40,024 nt of DNA from Archaeoglobus sp. JdFR-24 (GTDB lineage Archaea; Halobacteriota; Archaeoglobi; Archaeoglobales; Archaeoglobaceae): positions 1-40,024 of the forward strand of contig MTML01000147.1 in NCBI GenBank assembly GCA_002011215.1. The letters are read 5' to 3'. Made by a program: the position numbers and the translations under genes. Of this stretch, positions 1-7,262 are shown piece by piece (within the stretch, counting starts at the first letter, position 1; every line of letters starts with the position of its first letter). The notes beneath the pieces were generated by a model. That model worked only from the letters and a program-made list of their open reading frames with translations. It was not told the DNA's origin and made no database searches.

Positions 1-302
1 TCCCTGTGTAGATCCCTGGGTTTTTGAGGGTTGATGTTAGGCTGAGTATTGGATTGAAGATTTGGATTGAAGATTGAATAAGAAATTTTTAGGGTGCTTA
101 CAAAATCCCTAAGCCAATCTCCATTATAACCACTCCGAACATTCAACAGCCAAGCCATCAACCTCCTAGTGCAAAGAGACACAGCCAAATTCTTTTCTGC
201 TTGAAATAAACCCATTAAAAACAGCAAAACTTATTTAGGGGGGAGATATAAGCCCCCTCTGGTGTCTTAGGTGAAAATTTCTTTAGTGGTGGACCAAAGG
301 GA
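1..302. other. Gene-poor left edge next to a transposase relic
   Basis: No gene can be called securely here. A minus-strand reading frame is open from an ATG near 217 to the window edge (about 72 codons, preceded by a TTATAT box), but its distal part is Asn/Gln/Pro-rich and does not look protein-like. A G-rich/C-rich inverted repeat flanks a short AT stretch near 236-258 and could be an element end or part of that promoter. The region sits beside a broken transposase, so it may be decayed mobile DNA. Confidence 0.35.
51..76 (+). repeat. Two tandem copies of a 13-bp unit
   Basis: GGATTGAAGATTT at 51-63 is followed directly by GGATTGAAGATTG at 64-76. Only the last base differs. It is a short slipped-strand type duplication in a gene-poor edge; no function is evident. 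Confidence 0.7.
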
Positions 303-652
303 CTTCAGATGGGACTATTGAAGAAAATACCTAACATTTTCGATTCCAGGGATTTAGAGTGTGAGAAGAAGAGATTTAAGGCTTTTGAAGATGAGATCGA
401 TGAATCTACTTCTGAGATGGAAGGAGTTTAAACCTGTGAGGCCAGCTATCGAGGACGTTTTTAAGTTGGCAAAGTCGTTTGGTTTGAGGGATTTGCATCA
501 GTATACAATGAATTCTGTTTATAAGTTCGCAGCTTTGAATGTGCTTTTAGTTGTGATCCTGGTAGCTCTGGGATTCATGGAAAAGGAGGTTTTGCAAACT
601 GGCTGAGGTGTGGTTGGGTAAGAACATTAAAGAAATTTTAATAATTGTTTGA
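303..652 (+). pseudogene. Frameshifted transposase C-terminal relic
   Basis: Three successive reading frames together read like the end of an archaeal DDE-type transposase. The frame from 303 gives about 40 residues including RFKAFEDEIDEST and stops at 431. The frame open from 361 continues with VRPAIEDVFKLAKSFGLRDLH and a hydrophobic tail. After a second shift, the frame read from 596 ends in KLAEVWLGKN and stops at 652. The 'AIEDVFKLAKSFGL..LH' pattern followed by a hydrophobic helix is typical of transposase C-termini in Archaeoglobales as I remember them. The catalytic core is not in the window and at least two frameshifts are present, so it is dead. The exact IS family cannot be given; the transposase call is an inference. 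Confidence 0.5.
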
Positions 653-804
653 GGATATGTTTGTTAGTTTTGACCTCATTGCAGACCCCATTGCGAAAGT
701 CTTATTAATACGGATGGGGCAGTTTAGGTGTCCATCTAGTGTGAGTCTGAACCCGCAATGTATGTCCAAGCTTAAGCCAGCAAGGAAATGTTAATAAAAG
801 TCAG
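607..804. other. Spacer upstream of tRNA-Gly
   Basis: Apart from the last codons of the transposase relic, no coding signal is seen. A TTATTAATA stretch near 704-712 and a TTAATAAA stretch at 791-798 are candidate TATA elements for the tRNA. The latter is rather close to the mature 5' end. Confidence 0.4.
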
Positions 805-877
805 GCGCCGGTGGTGTAGTCTGGTAACACCAGGGCTTGCCGAGCCCTTGCCCCGGGTTCGAATCCCGGCCGGCGCA
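805..877 (+). tRNA. tRNA-Gly (anticodon GCC)
   Basis: A full 73-nt cloverleaf can be folded by eye. The acceptor GCGCCGG (805-811) pairs with CCGGCGC (870-876), with discriminator A877. The D stem is GTGT/ACAC and the anticodon stem AGGGC/GCCCT. The loop TTGCCGA places anticodon GCC at 839-841, reading GGC/GGU codons. The T stem is CCGGG/CCCGG around TTCGAAT. No 3' CCA is encoded. The 3' half from 834 onward is duplicated about 2.1 kb downstream, so this is the tRNA gene kept intact at one edge of an integrated element. Confidence 0.95.
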
Positions 878-885
878 TGTTTTTT
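834..885 (+). repeat. attL-like 52-bp repeat (tRNA-Gly 3' half)
   Basis: This 52-bp stretch covers the tRNA from within the anticodon stem to its 3' end plus eight bases beyond (ATGT-type sequence with a T run). It is identical to 2972-3023, in the same orientation. Exact tRNA 3'-end duplication is the usual signature of integration by a tyrosine recombinase. Confidence 0.9.
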
Positions 886-941
886 CGTTTTTGTTGTGAG
901 AGTTATCGGTGATTTTTGTTAAGTAGTTGTATAGCTCTTTA

Positions 942-1175
942 TTATTTGTGTTCGAGTTCTTCCAAGCGTTTTTCCAACTCAGGGTTATCGTCGGGTTTTA
1001 TAACTTCCTCGCCTACCACCACCAGAAAAGCTCTATTCCCCTCGTATTCGGTCTCGAAGATCTGGGCTTTCTTCCCGATTACTTCGGCGAACTCTGGAGG
1101 AAGTTGGATTAAAGGGTAGGTTAGGTGGGGTTTAGGCGTTAACTTCCTGATTTTAGTTTCTCCAATCCTTTTCAT
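942..1175 (-). CDS. Small AbrB/SpoVT-like putative DNA-binding protein
   Basis: A 77-residue protein starting MKRIGETKIRK. The central stretch PLIQLPPEFAEVIGKKAQIF followed by ETEYEG and AFLVVV resembles the swapped-hairpin pattern of AbrB-type antitoxins and regulators (I-P-x-x-x-x-x-x-G ... F/V-x-x-E-x-x-G). The tail is a short charged helix rich in Glu and Lys. The start at 1175 is preferred because GGAGG lies eight bases upstream; two in-frame upstream ATGs exist. A TTATATAA box lies just before the Shine-Dalgarno. It is in the element and codirectional with the Fic gene 252 bp away, so it could be a regulator or antitoxin. The family assignment is tentative. Confidence 0.55.
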   Translation of the reverse strand: MKRIGETKIRKLTPKPHLTYPLIQLPPEFAEVIGKKAQIFETEYEGNRAFLVVVGEEVIKPDDNPELEKRLEELEHK

Positions 1176-1212
1176 AGCAAACTCCTCCATTATATAACAG
1201 TTAGATAATAGT

Positions 1213-1340
1213 CCCACATTTGAGTTTCGAATTAAAAAGTTGGGAATTAAAGAAGGAGATAAAATGGTATTTGTTGAAAAGGATGGAGAGATTATCTCGT
1301 AAATGTTAGTTTTTGCTAATCCATGGGTGAATTATATCCT
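1213..1340 (+). pseudogene. VapB C-terminus with VapC start: toxin-antitoxin relic
   Basis: The frame ending at 1302 reads FRIKKLGIKEGDKMVFVEKD followed by GEIIS and stop, which matches the second half of AbrB-type VapB antitoxins (KLGIxxGDKxxFxExDGxII). Directly after its stop, at 1303, an ATG opens MLVFANPWVNYI, which resembles the first strand of a PIN-domain VapC toxin (typically M-x-V-F-A/I-D-T-x-V) with the first acidic residue replaced. The antitoxin lacks its N-terminal half and the toxin similarity is lost after about a dozen codons. This is read as a truncated vapBC operon. Confidence 0.5.
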
Positions 1341-1427
1341 TATATCTCCCATGTTTTTGATGGTACCTCTCCAGACACTATTTTTTTATTTAATTTTAAT
1401 AGAAGAAAATACTGATAAAAAGAAAAG

Positions 1428-2450
1428 TCAGCTCTTGGCCGTCAACTTGAAAAACTGTTTCACGAGTTCATCCATCTCAGGGAAAGCCTTGATCTCACCC
1501 TTCTTGATTTTGCCATATATCTCGTTGAGGATCATCCTGTGCTGATTGATATAAATGTCGTACATGAAATCGATTATCGGTAAATAATCCTCTTTATTTC
1601 CTTCTGCTACCACGTCTAAATAGCTTTCTCTGTTCTCCAAACCGAGGTAAAGGGTTGGATAACCATTCCTCTCCAGCACGAAATTAATCAAAGCCCTTGC
1701 AACTCTGCCATTCCCATCTATGAATGGGTGAATCGTTACGAATTTTGTGTGAAGCAATACTGCAAGCTCAAATGGGTGCATGTTCCGATTCTGCCTATAC
1801 CAATTCACAAGATCCTTCATCAAATCTGGCACTTCGAAAGCTGGTGGTGGCTCGTGATCCGCTTTCTCGATTAGAACTTGGATGCGGCGGTATTCTCCTG
1901 CGGATTCAAGCAAATCCTGCATGATTATTGCGTGTATCTTTTTGATTAGCCTCTCCGACACATCACCCTCGTAGCCATCCATAAACTCTCTGAGTTTCCT
2001 GAAGTTCACAATCTCATAGACTTCTCTCAACGATTTGCCAGCCGGAGTTACGTTGTGTTCAAGCAACTCTTCAGCCTGCCTCAATGTGATGGTGTTACCT
2101 TCAATGGCTGTCGTTCCCTGCACATAGCGGGCAAAAACAGATTCTTGATATCTTCTCATTTCATCTGGATAGTACTCTCTGAAGAGGTGATAACTGTAGT
2201 GCAAGACTTCTATATTGTATGCTTTTTCGTTATTGAGATACACCCGGTGTTTTTTCAGCCAGAAGTCCGTGAATTTAGTTAACCTGGTTATCTGGTATTT
2301 CTCAAGTTTCTTGGTAAACTTGTCTATGGCTATTTTCTCCAATCTACCAACATAGATGGAGATAGGTAAGCTTTTATCGTTAACCTTAACTTTATCCTTG
2401 ATGTACAGGTATCTATGACCCTTAATCTTTTTAATCTCAAGTTTTACCAT
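1428..2450 (-). CDS. Fic/DOC family protein with N-terminal inhibitory motif
   Basis: A 340-residue protein. Fic proteins usually transfer AMP from ATP to Ser/Thr/Tyr of target proteins. The canonical motif HPFIDGNGRVAR lies at residues 241-252, with catalytic His241 and the anion-hole GNG intact. TTAIEG at 113-118 fits the inhibitory-helix motif (S/T)xxxE(G/N), whose Glu blocks ATP gamma-phosphate, so this is a class II self-inhibited Fic. A first ~60-residue basic N-terminal region precedes the Fic_N-like helices; a helical tail follows. The start at 2450 (MVKLEIKK) is chosen over an upstream ATG at 2516 because similarity and charge pattern begin there. It is the main intact cargo of the tRNA-Gly element; the target is unknown. 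Confidence 0.9.
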   Translation of the reverse strand: MVKLEIKKIKGHRYLYIKDKVKVNDKSLPISIYVGRLEKIAIDKFTKKLEKYQITRLTKFTDFWLKKHRVYLNNEKAYNIEVLHYSYHLFREYYPDEMRRYQESVFARYVQGTTAIEGNTITLRQAEELLEHNVTPAGKSLREVYEIVNFRKLREFMDGYEGDVSERLIKKIHAIIMQDLLESAGEYRRIQVLIEKADHEPPPAFEVPDLMKDLVNWYRQNRNMHPFELAVLLHTKFVTIHPFIDGNGRVARALINFVLERNGYPTLYLGLENRESYLDVVAEGNKEDYLPIIDFMYDIYINQHRMILNEIYGKIKKGEIKAFPEMDELVKQFFKLTAKS

Positions 2451-2606
2451 GTTATAAAGTTTGACAAAAATTGTTAAAAAATGTTTGCATTTTAGGTTAA
2501 CTTTGGTCCGGTTCAAACTTCATGGCTTGCAAGATCACTCTCAGATACTTCTCTCACGACCCTCTTAATCGTTATTTATCTTCTTCCTTAACGTGAATCT
2601 CAATCT

Positions 2607-2864
2607 TCAGGCTTCATGTATTTCGGTAATTTTCTCCACTGTTAGCTTTACATGTAAGTTTCGCACGTTTTTACATGTTATATATAATGAAAAATTAACT
2701 CGTCTGGAAGTCTGTTCCAATGAACTCCAGAAGCTTTCAGTCTCTGGAGAAGCCTCCGGATAGAATAACACGCAGTTATCCGCTGAAATCTTGGAGATTT
2801 TCGCCTCCTCAATCTCAGCGACCATGACTACCTGTACAGGTTTCTTCGATGCTGCAAGCTGCAT
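2607..2864 (-). CDS. Unrecognised small reading frame
   Basis: Eighty-five codons starting MQLAASKKPVQVVMVAEIEE. The frame stays open upstream of this ATG for about 25-30 further codons without a stop, so the 5' end may be missing or use another start. The first half has alternating hydrophobic residues like a beta-alpha fold, the second half is less convincing. No family is recognised. It lies between the Fic gene and the att repeat inside the element and could be a fragment. Confidence 0.3.
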   Translation of the reverse strand: MQLAASKKPVQVVMVAEIEEAKISKISADNCVLFYPEASPETESFWSSLEQTSRRVNFSLYITCKNVRNLHVKLTVEKITEIHEA

Positions 2865-2899
2865 TAGGAATTGTACGCTATCGCTGTTAGCGTTAACTT

Positions 2900-3016
2900 T
2901 TATCGAACCTTTTGCAATCTGTGTTCTGCTTCTTTGAGTGTGCTGTGGTTTTCCCTGTCCAGTCCTTGATAGGCTTGCCGAGCCCTTGCCCCGGGTTCGA
3001 ATCCCGGCCGGCGCAT
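2900..3016 (-). pseudogene. Integrase N-terminal stub spanning the att repeat
   Basis: On the minus strand the att repeat itself encodes ATG and the peptide MRRPGFEPGARAR, and the frame continues into the element as QAYQGLDREN and on to a stop at 2900. Archaeal tyrosine recombinases that use tRNA genes often begin with a tRNA-encoded 'RPGFEPG' peptide because attP lies in the 5' end of int. The 38-residue frame ends abruptly with no recombinase domain, so it would be a deletion remnant. An alternative is that the peptide is only a by-product of the tRNA sequence. No catalytic residues can be tested. Confidence 0.4.
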
Positions 3017-3023
3017 GTTTTTT
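2972..3023 (+). repeat. attR-like 52-bp repeat (partial tRNA-Gly)
   Basis: Identical to 834-885. It lacks the acceptor 5' strand, D arm and first bases of the anticodon stem; sequence upstream of 2972 does not resemble a tRNA, so this copy is not a functional gene. It marks the right junction of the integrated element. Confidence 0.9.
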
Positions 3024-3328
3024 GTTTGGTTAAACTCTTCAAAGTTGCTATTTCTGTATATCCGCTTTTCAATCTTTAAAAGCAACTGCTCTTATGTTAA
3101 TTTACAGTTCAAAAAATTATAATTTGTATCATTTTGGTGATTTTGACTTTACATTATTAATATAGTTATGTTTACTGACCTTGGGGGTGAAAATGAAGAT
3201 AATTGGGGGTTTGCAACACTTATTTATCCTTATTAATCATCAGGTTCTGAGATATTACACCAAAAGTTTACAGCAAAAATTCAAATACCGTCAAAGGTTT
3301 TATTTAGATTCATGCCCCATCTAAGAAT
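3024..3328. other. Intergenic, promoter for the 3329 gene
   Basis: An AT-rich 305-bp spacer with no convincing gene. A TTTTATTTA element at 3299-3307 lies about 25 nt before the ATG at 3329, the distance expected for a leaderless archaeal transcript. Confidence 0.45.
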
Positions 3329-3805
3329 ATGGGCAAGAGGGCGTTTGGTATATTTCTTGGGTTTCTACCCTATATCATACTATTGCTATCCGTTTTCATA
3401 GCCCTTAATGAAAGCGATTTTGATACAGAAAGGGCGTTATTGGGGAATGCAGGTCAGATTATTGACAGAATTAGTAATTTTTACACAATTGATTTCTCTG
3501 GAGACAGTTTCAAAATCACTGGGATTGACATCACACAAGAATCGGTAAAAATCATTCTTGAAATAAATTCTCCATTCGACTTTCCAGTTATTATAAAGGA
3601 TATGTCTGCGGAATTATCTGATGGTTCCACTTCTGTAAAAGTGGAGTTGCTGGAAGAGGTAAAACTCCGTCCTGGAGAGTCAAAGACTGTTGAACTTGTT
3701 GGCAGTGGACTGGAGGAAGGTTTTTCATTTAGATCTGATGTATCTGTCCAGAATTTTAGAATAGTTCTGGAGATGCTGGGTATAACTCTGGATGTGAAAT
3801 CATGA
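3329..3805 (+). CDS. Membrane-anchored protein with LEA14-like domain
   Basis: 158 residues. One hydrophobic helix at about residues 7-26 anchors or exports the protein. From about residue 60 there is a beta-rich segment (ITGIDITQESVKIILEINSP, then FDFPVIIKDM) followed by 'LRPGESKTVELVG'. This pattern of a natural-end beta sandwich with a conserved Asn-Pro/Ser-Pro-F resembles LEA14/WHy-type domains, common in archaeal envelope proteins. No catalytic residues are evident. It is followed 55 bp downstream by a second membrane protein and is probably cotranscribed with it. The function is unknown. Confidence 0.75.
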   Translation: MGKRAFGIFLGFLPYIILLLSVFIALNESDFDTERALLGNAGQIIDRISNFYTIDFSGDSFKITGIDITQESVKIILEINSPFDFPVIIKDMSAELSDGSTSVKVELLEEVKLRPGESKTVELVGSGLEEGFSFRSDVSVQNFRIVLEMLGITLDVKS

Positions 3806-3860
3806 AAAAAATTATGAAAACTCAAAAGATAGACATCATGGCATCACTGGAGGTGGAACC

Positions 3861-4421
3861 ATGAGGATCAACTCTCTTGGCATAATCGCCGGGATTTTAA
3901 CTGCTTTGTTACCTTTTACTGGCTACTGGTGGCATTTTGGAATTGCTGATTTTCTTGTGATGAACATCTCTCCATTCAAAATTGATATTGTGATTGCTGG
4001 AGAAAGATTGGTTTCACCACTTCTGGAATGGTTCTGCAGAGGTTTAACAGCCATAGCTCTGCTCTCAGGTTTTTTCCTCTTTGTTGGCTCTTTGAATGTT
4101 GAAAAATGGTGGGGAGTAAAACTGATTCGATTTGGCTCTCTGAAGATCCTATTTCTTGTTATAAGTTTTTTAGTCAGCGTTCTGATTTTACCGGTATTTA
4201 CTACAACTGTTTCCGAGAGGCTGGACGTTCCTGCAGGTCTTCAAATTCCATTTCACGGTGTTGAAGATGTCGTATTTGAGATGGAGGGTGTAAAGATCTC
4301 ATTCAAAGTTTTCTCGATTCTCACACAGTCTTTTTGGCTTGCCTGTATTACGGCGATATTTGGTTTGGCTTCCAGGATCCATCTTAGATGGTCAGCCAGG
4401 AAAGTCCTGGATGCGTCTTAG
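3861..4421 (+). CDS. Hypothetical multi-pass membrane protein
   Basis: 186 residues with about four hydrophobic segments (roughly 7-30, 55-80, 92-115 and 150-170), and a soluble loop between the last two that contains a short beta-like stretch (VVFEMEGVKISF). The start is supported by GGAGGTGG a few bases upstream of ATG. It follows the LEA14-like membrane protein and is likely its operon partner in the cell envelope. I do not recognise the family. Confidence 0.75.
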   Translation: MRINSLGIIAGILTALLPFTGYWWHFGIADFLVMNISPFKIDIVIAGERLVSPLLEWFCRGLTAIALLSGFFLFVGSLNVEKWWGVKLIRFGSLKILFLVISFLVSVLILPVFTTTVSERLDVPAGLQIPFHGVEDVVFEMEGVKISFKVFSILTQSFWLACITAIFGLASRIHLRWSARKVLDAS

Positions 4422-4515
4422 TATTCAGACCCTGATCTGCATTCGGGCATTGATCTGAGAAAGCTGGAGTTAAGACAGGATATGTAAATTTACGGCTGAA
4501 CGCGTTTTATCTGGT

Positions 4516-5214
4516 TCAATATGGTCCGTTATCTTTTATTTTTCCCTCTAAATGGTTTTTCAGTAGATCTACCATCTCTTTCTCGCTAATATCATACCAC
4601 TCCACATATGCTTCCGCTACAGCAAATGGATAAAAATCTTTCAAATTCAGACAGAAAACTCCATCGCACTCGTTCTCTATAAGATCTATGGCACTTCTGG
4701 AAGCGGTTGGAACGGCAACATAGATCTCCTCGAAAAACCTTTTTGCACTTTCAATGGCTACGAGCATCGTATATCCGGATGCAAGTCCATCATCAACCAG
4801 AACTCCCTTTTTATACCCTTCAAAATCCAGAAATCTGTCAGGGATGAGTCTGGCTCTTTTTTTGATTTTTTCCTCTGTAAGCTTCATCTGAATATTTATG
4901 GACTCTTCATCCAGTCCAAAGTATCTTACTGCATTCTCGTTCAACTGAACGTCACCAAAAACGCTCATCGCTCCAAATCCCGCCTCTGTAGTCCATGGAA
5001 AGAGCATTTTAGATACTATCATCACCTTTAGCTCGGTTTTAAGACTTTCTGAAATCGTCACTCCAACCGGTACACCCCCAGCTGGTATGGCAACCACGGC
5101 AAAATCAATCCTGCTGAACTCCGCAGCTAACATTTCTGAGAGCATTCTTCCGGCATGCCATCTGTCCTGAAAAACTCCAGTTCTGTTATACAGTTCGGGA
5201 TCGTAAACCAGCAT
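4516..5214 (-). CDS. Predicted phosphoribosyltransferase (PRTase type I fold)
   Basis: 232 residues. The PRPP-binding signature VLVDDGLASGYT lies at about residues 138-149 (two acidic residues, then a Gly/Ser/Thr loop), and AIPAGGVPVG at 43-52 fits the first phosphate loop of this family. It belongs with the stand-alone 'predicted phosphoribosyltransferases' whose substrate is generally unknown, not with a named purine or pyrimidine enzyme. ATG 5214 is preferred over the in-frame TTG at 5220. It is divergent from the MBL-fold gene over a 54-bp shared promoter region. Confidence 0.85.
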   Translation of the reverse strand: MLVYDPELYNRTGVFQDRWHAGRMLSEMLAAEFSRIDFAVVAIPAGGVPVGVTISESLKTELKVMIVSKMLFPWTTEAGFGAMSVFGDVQLNENAVRYFGLDEESINIQMKLTEEKIKKRARLIPDRFLDFEGYKKGVLVDDGLASGYTMLVAIESAKRFFEEIYVAVPTASRSAIDLIENECDGVFCLNLKDFYPFAVAEAYVEWYDISEKEMVDLLKNHLEGKIKDNGPY

Positions 5215-5268
5215 TTGCAAATATTAAAACATCAAAAAATTTATTTCTATCTATGTGCTGTTGAACGT
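5215..5268. promoter_or_regulatory. Compact divergent promoter region
   Basis: Only 54 bp separate the start codons at 5214 (minus) and 5269 (plus). A TTTATTT element lies about 25 nt before the plus-strand ATG, and an AT-rich TTTTAATATTT lies just upstream of the minus-strand ATG. Both transcripts would have very short leaders or none. Confidence 0.5.
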
Positions 5269-6123
5269 ATGGCTGGTGTGGATGAGTTCGGGGAATTGAA
5301 AAAAGCTGAAATCTTTATAGTTGCTGACAATTTTGTCTCAAAGCCAGGAAAGTTTCTGGGCGAATATGGTTTCTCAGCGTTCATAAAGGCTTATGGGGAT
5401 GAAGAACTCGGCATATTGCTCGATACTGGAGCTGGACTGGCAATTGAACATAACTTTGAACAGTTTGGCCTTTCATGGGATGAGATAGATTATATTGTGC
5501 TGAGCCACAGACATTTTGATCATACTGGAGGATTGCTTAAAGTTCTGGAAAAGACAAATGCCCCGATAATCACACATCCAAACCTTTTTGAACCAAGTTT
5601 TCTCTGGGTGAGGGGGAGACTGATTGATGGCACACTACCATTTTCAAGAGCGAAGATTGAGTCCGATTCGAGACTTTATATGATCAGAGACCCCTTCAAA
5701 CTTGCTCAGGGTGTTGCTGTCAGTGGAGAAATTCCGAGGGTTACACCATACGAAAAATCTCCTGAAACTTTCAGGCTTGAAAACGGAAGATTTGTTCACG
5801 ACGATATGAATGACGACATGGCAATCTTCATCAGAACGAAAAATGGTTTGTCCGTTATTACAGGCTGTGCACATTCGGGTGTTGTTAATACCGTGAAAAG
5901 AGGTATTGAATTAGCGGGTGAAGATGTTTTCATAGTAGCTGGTGGATTTCACCTCATTTTTGCGCCCTATGAGAGGATACAGAAGACTGCAGAGGATCTT
6001 TTGGGAATGGCTAAAATTCTAGCTCCGACTCATTGCTCAGGGCAGTTGATAGCAGGAGAGGTGGCAAGAAAGGATCCGGATAAATTGATGCAGATAGGTT
6101 CAGGGATAAAATTTGAGGTTTAA
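5269..6123 (+). CDS. Metallo-beta-lactamase-fold protein of the MJ0301 type
   Basis: 284 residues. The zinc-binding motif SHRHFDHTGG lies at 79-88, followed by TGCAHSG (199-204) and GGFHL (225-229), the order expected for MBL-fold hydrolases. The arrangement matches the archaeal family that includes Methanocaldococcus MJ0301, reported to form a dihydropterin-ribofuranosylaminobenzene phosphate intermediate of methanopterin biosynthesis. That function would fit an organism that uses tetrahydromethanopterin (mtd is in this window). Related family members are plain hydrolases, so the reaction is tentative. ATG 5269 is chosen because upstream codons overlap the divergent phosphoribosyltransferase gene. 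Confidence 0.8.
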   Translation: MAGVDEFGELKKAEIFIVADNFVSKPGKFLGEYGFSAFIKAYGDEELGILLDTGAGLAIEHNFEQFGLSWDEIDYIVLSHRHFDHTGGLLKVLEKTNAPIITHPNLFEPSFLWVRGRLIDGTLPFSRAKIESDSRLYMIRDPFKLAQGVAVSGEIPRVTPYEKSPETFRLENGRFVHDDMNDDMAIFIRTKNGLSVITGCAHSGVVNTVKRGIELAGEDVFIVAGGFHLIFAPYERIQKTAEDLLGMAKILAPTHCSGQLIAGEVARKDPDKLMQIGSGIKFEV

Positions 6124-6262
6124 TCATTCAGGATTTAGGCTACTTGAGATTACTGGCGATGCAATAATTGATGAATTAAAATCGGAACGGCATGGAAAAT
6201 AACCCGGAAAAATCATAATTTTTAAGTGTTAGAATATCGTATTCTGGTCTGGAGGTGCTGGA

Positions 6263-7249
6263 GTGAATTCGGTAGAAAATGTTATTGAGATCCTGGAGAA
6301 GGGGATGGCAGACATTCATTTTGTTCATCCAGATGATTTCAGAAAATTCGTCAGGGACAGAAAAAATAGAGGGCTGGAAGACAAACTGATGGATGAAAAG
6401 GAGGCTGTGAAAAAATTTGTCAAAGATGGAGACTATCTGGCATATGATTTTTCATCACTTACAAGAGGTCCTCAAAGCCTGATAAGAGAAATAATAAGGC
6501 AGAGAAAGAAAAATCTGTGGATTCTTGCCAAATTTACTCTGCTTGAATCTGTTTTGCTTGCCGGAGCTAACTGTGTTGATAAAATCGATGTTGGATTTCT
6601 CGGTTTTGGACCATATATAGCGAGAAAAGTTCAGGAAGGTACAGTCAGGGTTTATGACTGGAGCAATGGTAGCGTAACCTACAGACTCGTCGCCGGGGCA
6701 ATGGGAATTCCATTCATCCCTGCAAGAGATCTTCTCGGTACAGATACGCTGAAACATTCAGGAGCGATAGTCATAAAGGATCCGTTCAGCGAGATTCCGG
6801 TTGCTTTGATGCCTGCCCTCAATCCGGATGTTTCAGTAATCCATGTACAGGAGGCCGACGTTTATGGAAATGCAAGGGTCTATGGCCCCACCGTTGCAAC
6901 CCTCGAAACTGCAATGGCATCTAGGAGAGTAATTATTTCGGCTGAAAGGATTGTTGAAACAATAGAGTTCAGAGAACATCCTAACTGGACGACGATCCCC
7001 TATTACTGTGTCGATGCGGTAGTCCATGCCCCCTTTGGTGCATACCCTGGCGGAACGCAGGGATACTATGAGATGGATTCAGAACACTATCTGATGCTGA
7101 CTTCGATAAAAACCGACGAGGAGATGCAGAAATATCTGGAAGAGTACGTCTACAGCGTGGAAAGTCATGATGAATTTCTGGAAAAAATTGGATTTTCAAG
7201 GCTGAGAGGTCTGATACAGAAATCTCAGATTCTTGAGGGGTACAGATAA
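6263..7249 (+). CDS. CoA-transferase family I, subunit A (GctA/IpdA-like)
   Basis: 328 residues. The protein reads like the alpha subunit of glutaconate CoA-transferase and its relative IpdA, which hydrolyses a cyclic CoA ester in steroid degradation. Supporting stretches are the N-terminal 'DGDYLAYDFSSL..GPQSLIREI', the 'GFGPYI..KVQEGTV' region and 'HVQEADVYGNARVYGP', all in the expected order for a family I subunit A. It starts at GTG with a strong GGAGGTG six bases upstream. The partner subunit B begins 13 bp after its stop. It would move CoA between carboxylic acids, or hydrolyse a ring beta-keto acyl-CoA; sequence alone does not decide which. Confidence 0.8.
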   Translation: MNSVENVIEILEKGMADIHFVHPDDFRKFVRDRKNRGLEDKLMDEKEAVKKFVKDGDYLAYDFSSLTRGPQSLIREIIRQRKKNLWILAKFTLLESVLLAGANCVDKIDVGFLGFGPYIARKVQEGTVRVYDWSNGSVTYRLVAGAMGIPFIPARDLLGTDTLKHSGAIVIKDPFSEIPVALMPALNPDVSVIHVQEADVYGNARVYGPTVATLETAMASRRVIISAERIVETIEFREHPNWTTIPYYCVDAVVHAPFGAYPGGTQGYYEMDSEHYLMLTSIKTDEEMQKYLEEYVYSVESHDEFLEKIGFSRLRGLIQKSQILEGYR

Positions 7250-7262
7250 GAGAGGTGATTTC

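Larger units (their letters stand above)
886..2971. mobile_element. 2.1-kb integrated mini-element in tRNA-Gly
   Basis: The segment is bracketed by perfect 52-bp direct repeats of the tRNA-Gly 3' half (834-885 and 2972-3023). Contents: a possible AbrB-like protein (minus), a VapBC relic (plus), a Fic-domain protein (minus), a small unrecognised reading frame (minus) and, at the right edge, a stub resembling the start of an integrase. No complete integrase or replication gene is present, so the element is non-autonomous or a deletion derivative of a larger plasmid or provirus. The boundaries are read directly; the history is inferred. Confidence 0.8.

Noticed and set aside
1..217. Minus-strand frame open to the window edge
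   Set aside because: It has a plausible TATA box and hydrophilic start but the distal residues look like low-complexity translation of repeats; no family recognised and the rest is outside the window.
7233..7262. Upstream extension of the CoA-transferase subunit B
   Set aside because: The ten extra residues overlap the end of subunit A and are not preceded by a Shine-Dalgarno site; ATG 7263 has GAGGTG.
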